Below are positions 1 to 12,458 of a stretch of DNA of 64,000 bases, in pieces. The notes under the pieces are model-generated. The model was not told the DNA's origin. It saw only the letters and a program-made list of their open reading frames with translations, and ran no database searches. Origin of the DNA: Vespula vulgaris (lineage: Eukaryota; Arthropoda; Insecta; Hymenoptera; Vespidae); the NCBI RefSeq assembly GCF_905475345.1, contig NC_066592.1, forward strand, positions 1,590,001 through 1,654,000. Direction: 5' to 3'. The stretch's first letter is position 1; every line of letters starts with the position of its first letter. The translations under genes and the position numbers were made by a program.

Positions 1-322
1 AACTGTATTCATTGTATAAACAAGCAACAATTGGTGATTGTAATACCGGTAAACAAATTTTTCTTTTCATTCGTATATTATATAAAGTGACTCATTGTTT
101 CTATATCGAAATGACGAATATATGAATAATAAGAATAATTACGTTTTATTTATTTATTTTCTTTTCTTTTTTCTTTCAGGAAAACCAAACATTCTTGAAT
201 TTGAAAAGAAAGCTAAATGGGAAGCATGGAACAAACAAAAAGGTTTGAGTCAGGATGAAGCAAAGGAAAAATATATTATGAAAGCTAACGACTTGATAAA
301 ACACGGTGAAAAGAATGAATAA
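1..322 (+). CDS. ACBP: Acyl-CoA-binding protein, 3' part (left edge cut)
   Basis: This is the C-terminal two thirds of a small acyl-CoA-binding protein, the cytosolic carrier of medium- and long-chain acyl-CoA esters. Two exons are visible: up to 48 (donor GT at 49-50, codon phase 1) and 180-322 (acceptor AG at 178-179), ending at a TAA. The first piece reads LYSLYKQATIGDCNTG, the conserved helix-2 signature with the YKQAT ligand-binding motif. The second contains AKWEAWNKQKG, the conserved AKWxAWN segment, followed by a helix ending ANDLIKHGEKNE. Length and spacing match the roughly 90-residue family. The N-terminal exon(s) lie left of the window. The longest open frame here begins at 95, inside the intron, and its first residues are not part of the protein. 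Identity is clear from the motifs; which paralogue it is cannot be decided. Confidence 0.93.
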
Positions 323-647
323 TAAATTAAGGATGAGTTGGTCGAATCGCCCTCTAGTAAATGCAACGAGCACGTTAGTGCTCATATTTGCGGAACGATC
401 GCCTAACTTATAGTTTTGATGAGTTTACGGTTTTGGGAATAAAAAGACATGCATCGCGTTTAAATTATATATATATTTTTTTCTAATTACCGGATAGAAA
501 AACCTATACGAGTTTTACATAAAAATAATTAATAAAACTTGTGCACAATTTTGTATGCATCCTATTTATGAAACATGACACGTAGCCTACGTATACGTGT
601 GCGTAATATTTTATATATCACATTGTAAGTGTTAAACAATTTTAAGA

Positions 648-651
<4 letters not shown>

Positions 652-687
<36 letters not shown>
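652..687. repeat. (AT)n microsatellite
   Basis: A pure TA dinucleotide run in the probable 3' UTR or flank of the ACBP gene. Confidence 0.95.
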
Positions 688-691
<4 letters not shown>

Positions 692-1516
692 ATGTATTCT
701 TTGTACATATTTAAATAAAAAATTATTGCAAAATTAAAAGATTCAATATTTATTATATAATTATATATCCTTAATATAATAATAAATAAGATAGATAAAA
801 TAAACAGAATACATACCTGAAAGAGATATATCCGAGTATCCTAGTTTTTCTAAATAGATCTAAACTTTAATTTCATTCGTATCTATCGATCCCAACTTCT
901 TTTACGTATTGATTAGGTAATAGACGAGACGTAGATATAAATAAACGTAATTAATAATGTATTTTTTCGCGTTTAACATTTTTTGTCGATATTATTATAT
1001 ATACATTCGCGCATAAGTAACTAAGTACTTAAAGAAAAACATACACAAGAGAAATATAATGTAAACTAGAAGGTTTTCGAGGAAAAGAGGAGGATTTTAA
1101 GGAACTATGCGTTCGCCATTTAATTTTAAATGAATATATACCTTAATTAACACTTTGTCGCTTCATAATTATTAAATGACTATGACGAGACAAAAATAAA
1201 AAAAAAGAAAAAATAACGAAGATAGAAAGAGAAGAAGAAGAAGAAGAAGAGAATAATGAATTATCGTGCTGAGTTACTGAGACAATACAATTTTTATTTA
1301 AGGCAATGATAAAGCAATGGGTCTTCTTATCGAAATATCTATACGCACTTGACCGATTCAATGTTTAAAACTTAAAATTATAAATTTTTAATGGTGACAT
1401 TTGGCGATACTTGTGATAAGAGCTTAAAATTTAATAATAATTATCAGTTCTGAAATTTAACGACATATCTTACTCGATTTTTAACACACTCGAGAGAATG
1501 ATGCGCTTATTATATA

Positions 1517-1573
1517 TGTACGTACGTATGTGTATGTATGTATGTATGTATGTATGTATATATATATATATAT
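1517..1573. repeat. (TATG)n-(TA)n compound microsatellite
   Basis: TATG/TACG tetranucleotides pass directly into a TA run. Confidence 0.9.
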
Positions 1574-2049
1574 CTGACAATTAAAATCAAATAAATTTTT
1601 AAGTAAAACATACGATAAATCATTTAGATTCTTTTAATTTTAGAACAAATGATTTCATTATTTTAATATAATCCTTAAACATTGATTTTAAATGATGATA
1701 TTAAACGAAGGTCGACGAAGCAACCGAAAAGAAAAACAAAATTATATATATATAATTAATATATAAAATTATATATATATAATCGACTCTAGAATGCTAT
1801 CTGCAGACGTTATTATTACATCGCTTTTCTTACAATCAGAAATTTCAAGTATATTACTATTTCTAATCTCGACATTAATTTTATTATTTATCTTCCAATC
1901 GTATAGATATGTAAATCTATACAGACTATTTTCTTTTTCTCACCGAACATCACTCTCACAAGATACGATTATTAAGTCTGATATACATCCATTATATTAA
2001 TTAAGTGGAACTTTCCTTCGTTAAGCGACAACAGACGCGATGCCGTAGT

Positions 2050-2050
2050 A

Positions 2051-2108
<58 letters not shown>

Positions 2109-2195
2109 TAATTATAATTATAATAATAATATTAATAGTAGTAGTAATAATAATAATAATAATAATAATAATATAATTATAATTATAATATTAAT

Positions 2196-2255
<60 letters not shown>
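2050..2255. repeat. (AAT)n interrupted trinucleotide tract
   Basis: About 200 bp of AAT repeats, interrupted by near-palindromic AT blocks (near 2108-2145 and 2170-2200) and a short TAG run. It lies just beyond the alternative last exon of mrj. Confidence 0.95.
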
Positions 2256-2256
<1 letters not shown>

Positions 2257-2368
2257 GCGATAAAAAAGAAAAATTTACATCAAGTCCATCGTACCGCAAC
2301 CCAATCGATCGTTAATAATTATTGAGGAAAGGAACGTGAAGCGCAGAGAAATGACGATGCGCGTCTTT

Positions 2369-2534
2369 TTACTTTCTCTTACCCTTATCCACCTTCTTGA
2401 CATGTGGGTGATGATGGGTTTTGTTTCTGCTACCCTTTGGATAATCACCATGATGCATTTTTACGGTCTGGCTAATCACGGTAACATCATCGATCCCCTC
2501 AGCGACCTGACGACTTGTCGATACTTCGTCGAAC
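2369..2534 (-). CDS. mrj: Alternative last coding exon of mrj
   Basis: Acceptor AG at 2535-2536 opens a frame of one base plus 54 codons and a TAA. Its phase is exactly that required after exon 3664-3907, the same as for the competing last exon 3273-3372. The tail it encodes is hydrophilic, His-rich (THHHPH) and ends in the basic cluster KKVDKGKRK, which could act as a nuclear or nucleic-acid-binding signal. Vertebrate DNAJB6 also makes a long isoform with a different, basic, nuclear-targeting tail, so the arrangement is analogous. The plus-strand open frame over the same DNA is its shadow. Confidence 0.68.
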
Positions 2535-5500
2535 CTGATAAAACAAAAACGTGACGAGAGCAGGAGCTTGTAACTATGATCATTCTCCTAGCGTTTGCTT
2601 AATTTTGTAACGTTTCTTTGATTTTCTTATTTTTTGCGTGTATTATATATATATTTTTTTATTATTATTATTATATCTTTTTTCTGTTTTTTTTTTTCTT
2701 TTTTAATTATATTTATTTATCTATCGCCACGATCGCTCGAGCTAGAGATCCTGTCACTGCCATACGTCTCTCATCTTATATATGACATTCCGTTGGAAAC
2801 AATACAATTGAAATGCGTTGGGCACACACACACACACGAAGATAGAGACAGAGAAATGAGTTTGAAAGAGAGAAGCAGCCAAATAATAGTTTCTAATCGA
2901 AGTAGCCCAAACTCGATGGACGATTGAAGAAAATAAGAGAAGATAAGTGAAAAGATGAAAGTGAGAATAGATAGAAAAAGAAAGGGGAGAGAGAAATAGT
3001 AAAACGGATAGATAAATAGACAGACAGACATACAGACAGACAGATAGACAGACAAAGAGACAGAATAGAGAAAAATACGGATTAAAGATAGCAAAAGATA
3101 GTCTCGACGGTCTAACACGCGGTTGGTCCTGAGAGAGAAAACACGACTTGTGGATAATGCTGGTAGCTGGATGCCGTTGGATTAGCAGTACTTCGTAGAT
3201 ATATTTCGAAACGTGACGACAGGATATTTTCTCGATTGCCGATGAGAGATCGAGTCGAATTGAAAGTTTAATTTAACTGTACGTTATTGACTGTGGTACT
3301 CCGTTCACCGTCTTGGATTTTAGGACGTCGTTCTCGTATGACATTATGGTTTCCTTCCCGTCTTCGTATATCCTGATAACAAAAAGAAAAAAAAAACAAG
3401 AGATTATTAAATTGCTTAAATTCTATAGAACATTACAATAATATTTTCCCTTTTGTTTTCTTTTTCTACTTGCTTCATCATCATCATCATCATCAGTTGA
3501 AAATATTGATTTATGTTCCTTTTTGTTATAACTTAGAAATGTGAAAAATATCGACCAAGGATCGTTTAAATTAATCATAATCTTCTGAATGACGTTAACG
3601 TACTTTGATACAAAGAAAAAAGATATATATATGTGTGTTGTGTATATGTATCTCGATCATTACTTTTTGGTGGTGATCTTTTTCCCATTGATGAAACGTG
3701 TCGATGTACTGGTTTTTATTGCTGCACCACCTGTCGTTCCGTCGAAGCCAGGAAACGTGCCAAACGAAGTATAATTGCAATATGTTGCTCCTTCAAATAC
3801 ATCGTCGAACGGCGAATGAAAACCCAGATGTCCAAATAACGACGTGTTCAAACTGTTGTTAGAACCATTTCTACCAGGTCCTCGTCGAACACTAGGCCCG
3901 AACATGCCTAAACAAAAAAATTAATTTTCATTATATACTATACTAGATTATTAAGTAAACTTACTTCTATTTCATTTCAAAGATGGATACCATGTACCTC
4001 GCATACAATCTGAAAACAAAAAATTTGCCTACAAAAATATCGAGATAGAAAAATTGAGTTTTTTAAAAAATCATCTAGGAACTTTTGGCCCGTCCTATAA
4101 CTACTATTGTCCTAAATTATCTGTCTCTTCATTTTCTTTATTACATGTAACAAGAAAATTATTATTAATATGTAATTACTATTATTATTACTATTAATGT
4201 TTGTAATCATTATTACTATTATTAGAAAGTCTAAGGATCCATCCGACAAAAGAAAAGATGAAGTAATTTTTTTTTCTTTTTTTTTTTTTACCAGCAAAAG
4301 GATCATCGAAGGACGAGTTGGAAAAGAATTCCTTAAAGACCTCCTCCGGATCCCTAAAGACGAAAGTGGTAAACAATGGCCTGAAGTCACTCTCATGACG
4401 TCTCTTGCCACCGTTCATCTGTAGACCCTCCTTTCCATATTGATCATAAACACGCCTTTTCTTTTCTGTAAAAATTTCACAAACAAACAACAAAATGTCA
4501 TATTAATATTTCAATCTAATAAATGGATTTAATTGATTAAAGAGCTTTTCATAACAATTTTATTCGTTTCAAAATCCAAGAAGAAGCAGCAAGGGTTCTG
4601 CGAATTTCAAATGTGTTAGTCAAATATTTGCTGGGATTGGTAGTTGTTTATGTCGTCTTTTTTCTCTTTCCTTTTTTTTTCTTTTCTTTTCTTTTAATAA
4701 ACAAGGAAATTGGCATGGAAAAACATTGTCTGGGAGAAAAGAACTAATCGAAGTTATTGTTCTTTTAGAAATAGAAGAAAGAAAACTAATACAATTTATA
4801 TATATATATATATATAGGATTATTATATATATACATATACAAAGGGATTATTATAGTCGAACGGTCAGTTCTTTTCTCTCTCATTTTTTCTTTTTTTTAA
4901 ATTATCAAGGGCGTGGAGACTGCTTGTTAAAAAGTGCTTTGCCAACAAGGTACACTCATTGTTAAATAAATAATTTGCGCATATCACGATGATGAGTTAC
5001 GCATCTTGGAAAATAAAAAAGCGAGCGAATCCTGGACACACACACGCACAGACACACACACACACACTCTCTCTCTCTCTCTCTTTCTCAACGCGATGAA
5101 AAAAGAAAGTGTAATATATTCCCATTTCTTTTCTACACCTCGTAAGTTTCTATAATATCAATTTAGAAATATGGAAAAAGCATGTAAAAAATTAAGTGCA
5201 TATAAAAAAATTAAAAAACAAAAACAAAAAAAGAAAATAGAGATACAGAAAAAAAAACATATTTAAAAAAAGAAAAAGAAGAAAAAATTACAAACAATAA
5301 CAAAAATTAATTTATGAGTATTTATCAGAGGGAGTCCTCCAACAAAAATCAATGATTCCTTTTCTGCTTTATTCTCTTTTTTATAACACTCGCACATGAA
5401 CGGAAAATCGATTTTAACAGGAGGCTCTCTCAAGGATCTCACAAAGGTAACTCTCGTGCATAAATGATAAATGACAAACTACGAGCAGCAAATAAAAGGG

Positions 5501-8096
5501 ATGATATTTTTCTCTCCGATGTGATCAAATGATCAAACGATTTTGCTTTTCTTTCCTTTTTTTTCCTTATCGTTCTCAATTCGATATTGTTATTTTTTTA
5601 TCCCTTTTTTTTTTCATGACAAACGTCCAGCTTTTGCGAACACTTTTCCCTCCCTGTTCATTATTTGCGGCAACGCGATTATTAAAATGAATTAAAAGTT
5701 CAAAAAGAAATTCTCAATGCTAGGCTAATCTTCAAATCTCTTTATAATGCTTTTTTTTTTCTTTTCTTTTTTTTTTCAATGGTACCAAAGTGTCGTTGAA
5801 AGGGAGAGTCAAAGTAACTCCGGAAGGTGAATCCACGGCCTGGCCTCGAGGACGCCTTCTGATACAATCGCTGGTCGTAGGTTCGTCTCTTCGCATCTGA
5901 ACACCCAGACCGAGTGCCATCAGATTGTGTCCGGAAACAAAGATTTTTCGTTGAGCTTCCTCCTTTTAATTTTTTTTTCTTTTTGTTTTGTTTTGTTTTT
6001 TTTTTCCTTACCGAGAGTTAATCTTTTCTTTTAACTGTGTTATTTTATTTTATTTTATTTTTTCTTTCTGTCCTTTCCTTTCTTTTTTCTTACCGTCAAA
6101 ACGTTTTACGTTCAGTGTACGGAAAAAAAGAAATAAAGAAAATAAATTGAATTAAATTGAATTAAATTAAATTAAATTAAATTAAATTAAATTAAATTTA
6201 AATTTAAGAAGAAGAATAAAAAAATAAAATAAAATAAAATATAACAAAATAAAATAAATCAATTGTTCGATTGTACAAAAAGCTTTTGGGACAAGAGAAA
6301 AATTACGAGCTTCAAACAAGTGGAGTATTTCTTTTTTTTTTCTTTTCTTTTCTTTTTCTAATCCTCTTTCAAATTTAGTGTCATCTAATAGCTATTGTAT
6401 ATAGAATGATTGTGTAATTAGAACTATCACTAAGTCTATTTGAAACATTTGCGATTTTTCATTTCTTCTTTCTTTCCTCTTCTTTTTTTTTTTTTTAAAT
6501 ATAAAAATTTCATTCTTTGAGTTTACAAAAAAAAAGGAAAGGAAAAGAAAAAAAATTCAGCAAATTTTTCAGATGTCCTTCATAGAAAAGCTTCACGTAG
6601 GAAGAGCGAAAAGCGTGCGTTTTTCGAGATAGAGATAGAGAGAAAGAAAAAAAAAGATTTTTTTTATATGTATATATATATAAATTATTCTACTTGTGGG
6701 ATTCGCTTTTGGAAGAAAAGCTCTCATGCGAAGCACGTCTACGCCGATGAATAAAATTTATGCTCATCTTTCTTTCTTTTTCTTTTTTTTTTTCTATTTC
6801 TTTATAAAAATTTTCTTCTTCCTCTTCTGCTTTCCTCCTTGGATTCGATCATAATTAGAATCATCGATTAGAAATTTCTTTTTCCATAATTTTTCCAGCT
6901 CCATTTTTTGTTTTGAATTTTATAAGTTCATCGACCCTCACTCAATTATATTTACTTTTATTTTTGTTTCTCTTTCGCTTTTTCCTAAGCAGGAAATATA
7001 AATTCTTACCGTCTATCAATACTTCATATGCTTCAGATATTTCCTTGAACCTCTTATTCGCTTCGTCCAAATTTTCGGGATTTTTGTCTGGATGCCATTT
7101 CAATGCTAATTTTCTGTATCTGAAAATATCAAACGAGACCAACGATGCAATTACGAATTACATATACATATATACATTTTTATACATTATAAATATATCC
7201 TCTTTTTATATGCAATATATTTATTTTTTGAAAGTTCAAGATTTTTTCTGGAAATCAAGTTAAAAAAAAAAAAAGAAAGAAAGAAAAAGAAAAAAAAAAA
7301 AGAGAGAAAAGAAAAATATATTTAAATTCTAACTATACGAAATGATCGATTCAAGAAGACGTAAAGAAACTATTATACTGATATATCATTGAAGTTATAG
7401 TTTAATATTTTACAAGGATGTTTTACACAAACTGGTTCATCTAAGAGAAGATCTATTTTATTACGATCGTCATGCCTCGCTTTCGAGAATCGAATATACA
7501 AGATCCAACCAACTGTTCTTTCGAATTCGAACTTGGATGATGGCCAAAGTACGGTGTTCTACTTGCTCCTATTGCAGAGCTTTTCATTCAATTTTTCACC
7601 GGTAACCATTGAGAAAATGTATTCGTGTTACTTCTTTTCTTTTTCATCCATAAAAACAAAAACAATAACAAAAACAAAAAATTATATACATTCGAATTTG
7701 AATGATAGAATTTTTTCATCATTGAAAAATCTTGCCTTAAATCATAATTTTTCTACCTGATCTCATAAAAAATCGACTTCACTCGAATATATTAAAATAC
7801 TTTTCTTCTTTCATATAAACTTTCTTCTACCTTTTCTCTACTTTCTTTTACTTTCTTTCTCTTCATAAAATACAAAAAAAAAAAAAATCAAATTTGAATA
7901 ATCGAATTCTTTGATCATTCCAAAATCTTTCTTCTGAAATTTTAATTTTAATCGCGTCTTGAATTAACATTGCTTTTTCGTTCCGTCATAAAATCGACAA
8001 AAAAATAATTGTTGTTTATTATTGAACTTACGCTTTTTTTATATCACTGCTAGTAGCAGTCCGTTGTACTTCGAGAATCCTGTAGTAGTCGACCAT
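2369..8096 (-). CDS. mrj: DnaJ/Hsp40 co-chaperone Mrj (DNAJB6-like)
   Basis: A type-B Hsp40 that stimulates Hsp70 ATPase and suppresses protein aggregation. Coding exons in transcription order: 8032-8096, 7010-7119, 5786-5896, 4292-4465, 3664-3907, then a last exon at 3273-3372 (267 aa) or alternatively 2369-2534 (289 aa). The start MVDYYRILEVQR and the intact J domain with the HPD loop (KWHPDKNPEN, about residues 31-40) fix the N-terminus. Then come YDQYGKEGL, a Gly/Phe-type region with FRDPEEVFKEFF, a Ser/Thr/Phe-rich middle, and KTSTSTRFINGKKITTKK, matching the DNAJB6 aggregation-suppressing C-terminal domain. Exon 3273-3372 ends in VNGVPQSITYS. All junctions keep phase. A leader exon is probable near 16.8 kb. 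Family identity is very firm; isoform usage is inferred. Confidence 0.93.
3478..3497. repeat. (CAT)n microsatellite
   Basis: A short CAT run inside the last intron of mrj. Confidence 0.85.
5036..5084. repeat. (AC)n-(CT)n compound microsatellite
   Basis: A CA run passes into a CT run inside an mrj intron. Confidence 0.9.
5786..5896 (-). CDS. mrj: Phase-1 cassette exon of mrj
   Basis: A 111-nt exon between AG (5897-5898) and GT (5784-5785). It begins and ends in phase 1, so it can be included or skipped without changing the frame. In the spliced frame it reads DAKRRTYDQ, then a short basic stretch and GFTFRSYFDSPFQRHF, running into EKKRRVYDQYGKEG of the next exon. The KRRxYDQ block is therefore present twice in the included form. 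FDSPF and GFTFR match motifs of the DNAJB6 G/F region. The longest open frame here is in another frame and is a shadow. The DNA is clearly more GC-rich than the surrounding intron. Confidence 0.8.
6143..6200. repeat. (ATTAA)n pentanucleotide repeat
   Basis: About eleven copies of a five-base ATTAA unit in the mrj intron upstream of the cassette exon. Confidence 0.9.
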
Positions 8097-8141
8097 CGTA
8101 GTATGTCTTTTATGCTCGGCTATTAGAGCTTAGGCAACCAC
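8097..8141 (-). other. mrj: mrj 5' UTR exon portion
   Basis: Reading the minus strand upstream of the mrj ATG, a good acceptor (CCGACAG) lies at 8142-8143. This implies a short 5' UTR joined to a more distal leader exon, most likely the donor-ended segment at 16783. Confidence 0.5.
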
Positions 8142-8290
8142 CTGTCGGACAATGCAATCGTATTTAGTTATAGTAATTAGGCAACACCATTCGATCGGCC
8201 AGCTGGCAAGTATCAATATTGAAAAAAGGGGGTCGTTGATAGGACAAGATAATTTGAAAACTATGACCTACCCTAATTTCAATTCGAACT

Positions 8291-8322
<32 letters not shown>
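8291..8322. repeat. (TC)n microsatellite
   Basis: A pure CT run. Similar runs occur near 8617-8645, 9021-9053 and 10487-10522. Confidence 0.9.
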
Positions 8323-8327
<5 letters not shown>

Positions 8328-9019
8328 CAATAATAATTTTAAGATAAAAATTAATTGAAGAAAAAAGAAAGGTTCAACTATAAATTCAATAAATTTTTTC
8401 ACACCCGTTATAACATCAAAAACGATTATATTTTATCACGTCGGTGCATAAAATTTTGTCTTCAAAATTTTCACAATAGAATTTTACGAGGGTTTTCCTT
8501 ATTTTTTTTTTTTCCTTTTTTTACGATAACTTCGTAAATTTATGACAAAGAGCCTTGAAACGGGATTGTTATCGACGATAATTTATTGTCGCTAAGTATA
8601 AAGAAATATTTTCTTTCTCTCTCTCTCTCTCTCTTTCTTTCTCTTTCTGTTTGCCTTTCATAAAGAAAAAATACAAGAAAAGAAAAAAAGAAAAAGGAAA
8701 CGTTACACATGTACAAACGAATTCATTACTTTTATACTTACTCGCTCGATAAACTTATGTCAGAAGCTTGGCACTAGTTCTAGCGAGATAGGCACAATGT
8801 TGCATAGCAATCACCTTTAAATAGCAATAACGCATATCTCACGCTTTCCGGCCATTTATATTATCGAAGTGCATATTTTTATCGATCACAACAATACCGA
8901 ATCTCGAATTAATATTTTACGAAACAAAAAAAAAGAAAAGAAATTCATAATCGATTAATTATCGTGACGATTATAAAATTATTTTAAAAGATTTCTATTA
9001 AAATTTCACCTTCCTCTCC

Positions 9020-9058
<39 letters not shown>

Positions 9059-10339
9059 CTAATTACAACCAAAAAGAAAAAAAAACAAAAAGGAAAGAAA
9101 CGATAGGAAAAATAAAAATAAAGTCAGAAGAAATACTACACATCGAAGAATTCACGTAAATTAAATTTACGATCGATCGCAATTAACTCGAAGATAATCA
9201 GCGAAGATCGAAAGGGATCTAAGGGGAATAAAACAAGGAAATCGCTAAGGAACGCGCTAAGTCGAGTAGCGTGAGAGCGAATTCTCGGTAGAAAACTGAG
9301 CTCAAAGTCAAAGACTGGACCGACGAAAACGCTAAAGTTAGCCGAACTGAGTATCGAAAATAGTTTGAAACGCGTAGGTGGAGGTCATTACGATATTCCA
9401 CCCCACCTTTCTTCTCTGCTACCACCAACTTTTTCACCTTTATCTTCGTAGGATTTCTTTTTATTCTTTTCTATTTCTCTATTTTGTTACAAGCGCTTAG
9501 ATGTTTCAATAATAGGGAAAAAAAGTAATACTCTTCTTTCCTTTTTTTTTTTCTTTAAATAATAAACAATGAAAAAAATGGCCATAGAAAGTTTAAACTC
9601 TTACCGATAGAGTAAATTTTTTTTAATTATTAATCGAATAACAAATATAAATTTTATTTTATTTAGTTCCCACAAGATAATATTTCGAATTAATATAACA
9701 ATAATAATAATTGATTTTTACGCGTACGTCTTGTAATAAACGAAAATATGAAGTACGTTATTTTTAGTTTAACTCGTAACGTTTTCAATGATCGGTATCA
9801 CGCACTAACATATGTACGATCCCACTCGCATTTGTACTTTACATAAAACAATTTATCATTTTCATCGTCTTTGTAATACCATATATATGAACAGTCTCTT
9901 ACATATTTAAACTTCCCAACTAAATATAATACCATCATTTTATTTTGGTCAATCTCAATTTCTAATTTTCATCGATGCATATTCCTCAAACATTAAACAA
10001 TGCAATTAAATGAAAATACAAAAGAATTAAAAAAAAAAAAGAGAGAGAGAGAGAAAGAGGGAAAAAAAAGAGAAAGGAAAATGATCACGATCAGGCAAAA
10101 TTCCAAAAATGGTAAAATTTAACATGCTCGTCATCGATCTAGACACTTAATATTTTTAATCGTAATAACATTTGATTCGAACTTTAGAACGTTCGATGTT
10201 GTCGTTTTAACGTGCTGAAAAGTGCGCCAAGATCAACATTTCAATCATTTGCATCGGCAAAAATTCTTTCGAAGCGAAGAACGGACAAATAAAAATAAAA
10301 ATAAAAATAAAGATAAAATTAAAAAAAAAGTAAGAAATA

Positions 10340-10386
<47 letters not shown>

Positions 10387-10486
10387 AACACAAAATAATA
10401 ACATCAAAGTCTCGTAACGAGTTATAGCCGAATAGGGTTCTCAAAGTAGGACAAGTAGAAGATACCTTCACGATCACGACCTTGCT

Positions 10487-10519
<33 letters not shown>

Positions 10520-10640
10520 TTTCTTCCTTTATAGTCGATAGGAACAAGTTACGTTATGAACTCTTTCCGTGATGATTAGATCTCGAAGGTGTTAGTTCGC
10601 AAATAGGAGAGAGAAATAGCCATCACCCTCCTATCCATGT

Positions 10641-10677
10641 ATCTATCTATCTGTCTATCTATCTATCTATTTCTCTC

Positions 10678-10757
<80 letters not shown>
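10641..10757. repeat. (CTAT)n followed by a long (CT)n tract
   Basis: CTAT tetranucleotides at about 10641-10670 lead into roughly 77 bp of almost pure CT. On the minus strand this is a GA tract, the class bound by GAGA factor in insects. Confidence 0.95.
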
Positions 10758-10762
<5 letters not shown>

Positions 10763-12403
10763 CTCTCTGTCTTCGCCCTAGCTTACGTGCACAATTTTTG
10801 TTGGCAACTACTAGTACTACTATACGATGGATTTCGCAAACTTCTGCTTGAGTCAGACTCGAACGAAGTTTAGTCACGACACGTTAATATCTCTTGTTTT
10901 TCCACGCTAAATGGGAAAGATGGATAGATAAATAGAACGAAAGAGAAAAAGAAAAAGAAAGAGAAAGAGAAAGAGAAAAAGAAAGACGAAGACAAACGCA
11001 TGGGAAAAAAGGAAAAGAAAGAAAGAGAGGGCAGGGAAGAGGAGAGAGACGATAAATTAAAATTAGAATTAGAATAAAAATTAGAATTAATTCGTAGTAT
11101 ATATTCATAGAAATGTCGGTCAAAAAGAAAAGAGATAAAAATATGAGGAACGAGAGAAAAAGGAGAAAGAGAGAATAGACAAAGAAGGAAAGAGGATCTT
11201 TCTTCCTCTTCTCATATTCTTCCTCGGAGCCAAAACCAAAATGATTCTGATTAATCGAGATCGTCAAAAATGGAAACCGAGAGAGAGTTCTTCCGCACTA
11301 AATTATCATAAATTATTATATATAGATATATTATTATTTTTATTATTATTATTATTATTATTTATTATTATTGTTGTTGTTGATTTTGTTGTTGTTATCG
11401 TTGTCGATAGTAAAACTTTCTATCGGTTAGACTCACGTTTAAAGCAGAACTCTCATACCGGAAGTTATAAATGTCTATCTTAATGAACAATCTTTTCTCA
11501 TGAACGACAAAGAGAACTCGTGCCAATAGCACGAGAAAATGCTTAGATATCTTCGAAAGTGTTCGAAATGATTTGAAGGATAAAGAAATTGTACTCGCGA
11601 GACAGAGAGTTAAATCGAAAATCGTACATACAGTTTTCTCGATATATCGACTCTGTACTTTTTACTGCGTTTGTATATGTGTATATATCAGAAGAGTGAA
11701 CACGGTGATTCATATTTTTCATGTTCAAACGAAACACGAAAGGTATAGTACTTACGTAGCAAACACGTTTATCTCCTACGCATGCATGCTAATCATTGAA
11801 ACTAAAGAACGAGTGGGCTTTTTTCGAGGTCTCCATTTTGACTTTCGATTGTACATACGTATGTATGTACGTATTTATATAGGAAAACTATTTTTTTGTT
11901 TTTCAATGATCGATTTTAACAATCTACGTATATAGGCTCAAATATCGAAACGAAAGAACATCGATAATCGATCTCGCAAAAAAAAAAAAATATCATTTAT
12001 CGATTCTTCCTAGTTCTCTATCTCTCTCAAATTTTAATTTAGTTTTAGATAATTTAAATTTAGATAATATAGATGTAGACTTAATACTTGATTTCTATGA
12101 CGATGATGTATAGAAAAGAAATATTAGAAAAAAATATGTCTTATCGATAATCAATCAAAATGTCGATTATCAACTATTGATCAAAATGTCGATTATCGAT
12201 TCTTCTCTCCCTCTCTCTCAAATTTAAATTTATATTTAAACCTAATATCTAATTTCCATATGACGAATAAAAAAGAAATATTAGAACGACATATATATGA
12301 ATCCATAAAAAAAAAGAAAAGAAAAAAAATAAAAAAAATATATATATAAAAAAAAATGAGATAAAATTTGAAGGATGCGGAAAAGAAGCGACAAACGACG
12401 CCA

Positions 12404-12458
12404 TTGTCATCGTCATCGTTGTCATCGTCCTCGTCGTCGTCTTCGTCTTCGTCGTTGT
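12404..12458. repeat. TCG/TCT-type trinucleotide tract
   Basis: An imperfect TCN trinucleotide run that gives a spurious poly-Ser frame on one strand and Asp/Thr-rich frames on the other. Confidence 0.85.

Larger units (their letters stand above)
323..2368. other. Intergenic / ACBP 3' UTR, AT-rich
   Basis: No supportable coding exon was seen. An AATAAA at about 531-536 and another near 712 could serve as ACBP polyadenylation signals. The stretch holds (AT)n at 652-687, a TATG/TA tract at about 1517-1573 and a long AAT tract at 2050-2255. It ends at the alternative last exon of mrj, so part of it may be 3' UTR of that minus-strand isoform. Confidence 0.5.

Noticed and set aside
2336..2554. 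72-aa plus-strand frame with a hydrophobic start
   Set aside because: Antisense shadow of the alternative last exon of mrj, whose minus-strand frame has proper splice phase.
9219..9437. 72-aa minus-strand frame in a GC-richer patch
   Set aside because: Amino-acid content is unremarkable, there are no matching splice phases to mrj, and no family match; kept only as possible regulatory DNA.
10637..10877. Frames made of Leu-Ser or Arg-Glu repeats
   Set aside because: Translation of a CT/GA microsatellite on both strands; the same applies near 16140-16700, 19316-19522, 52570-52883 and 59201-59497.
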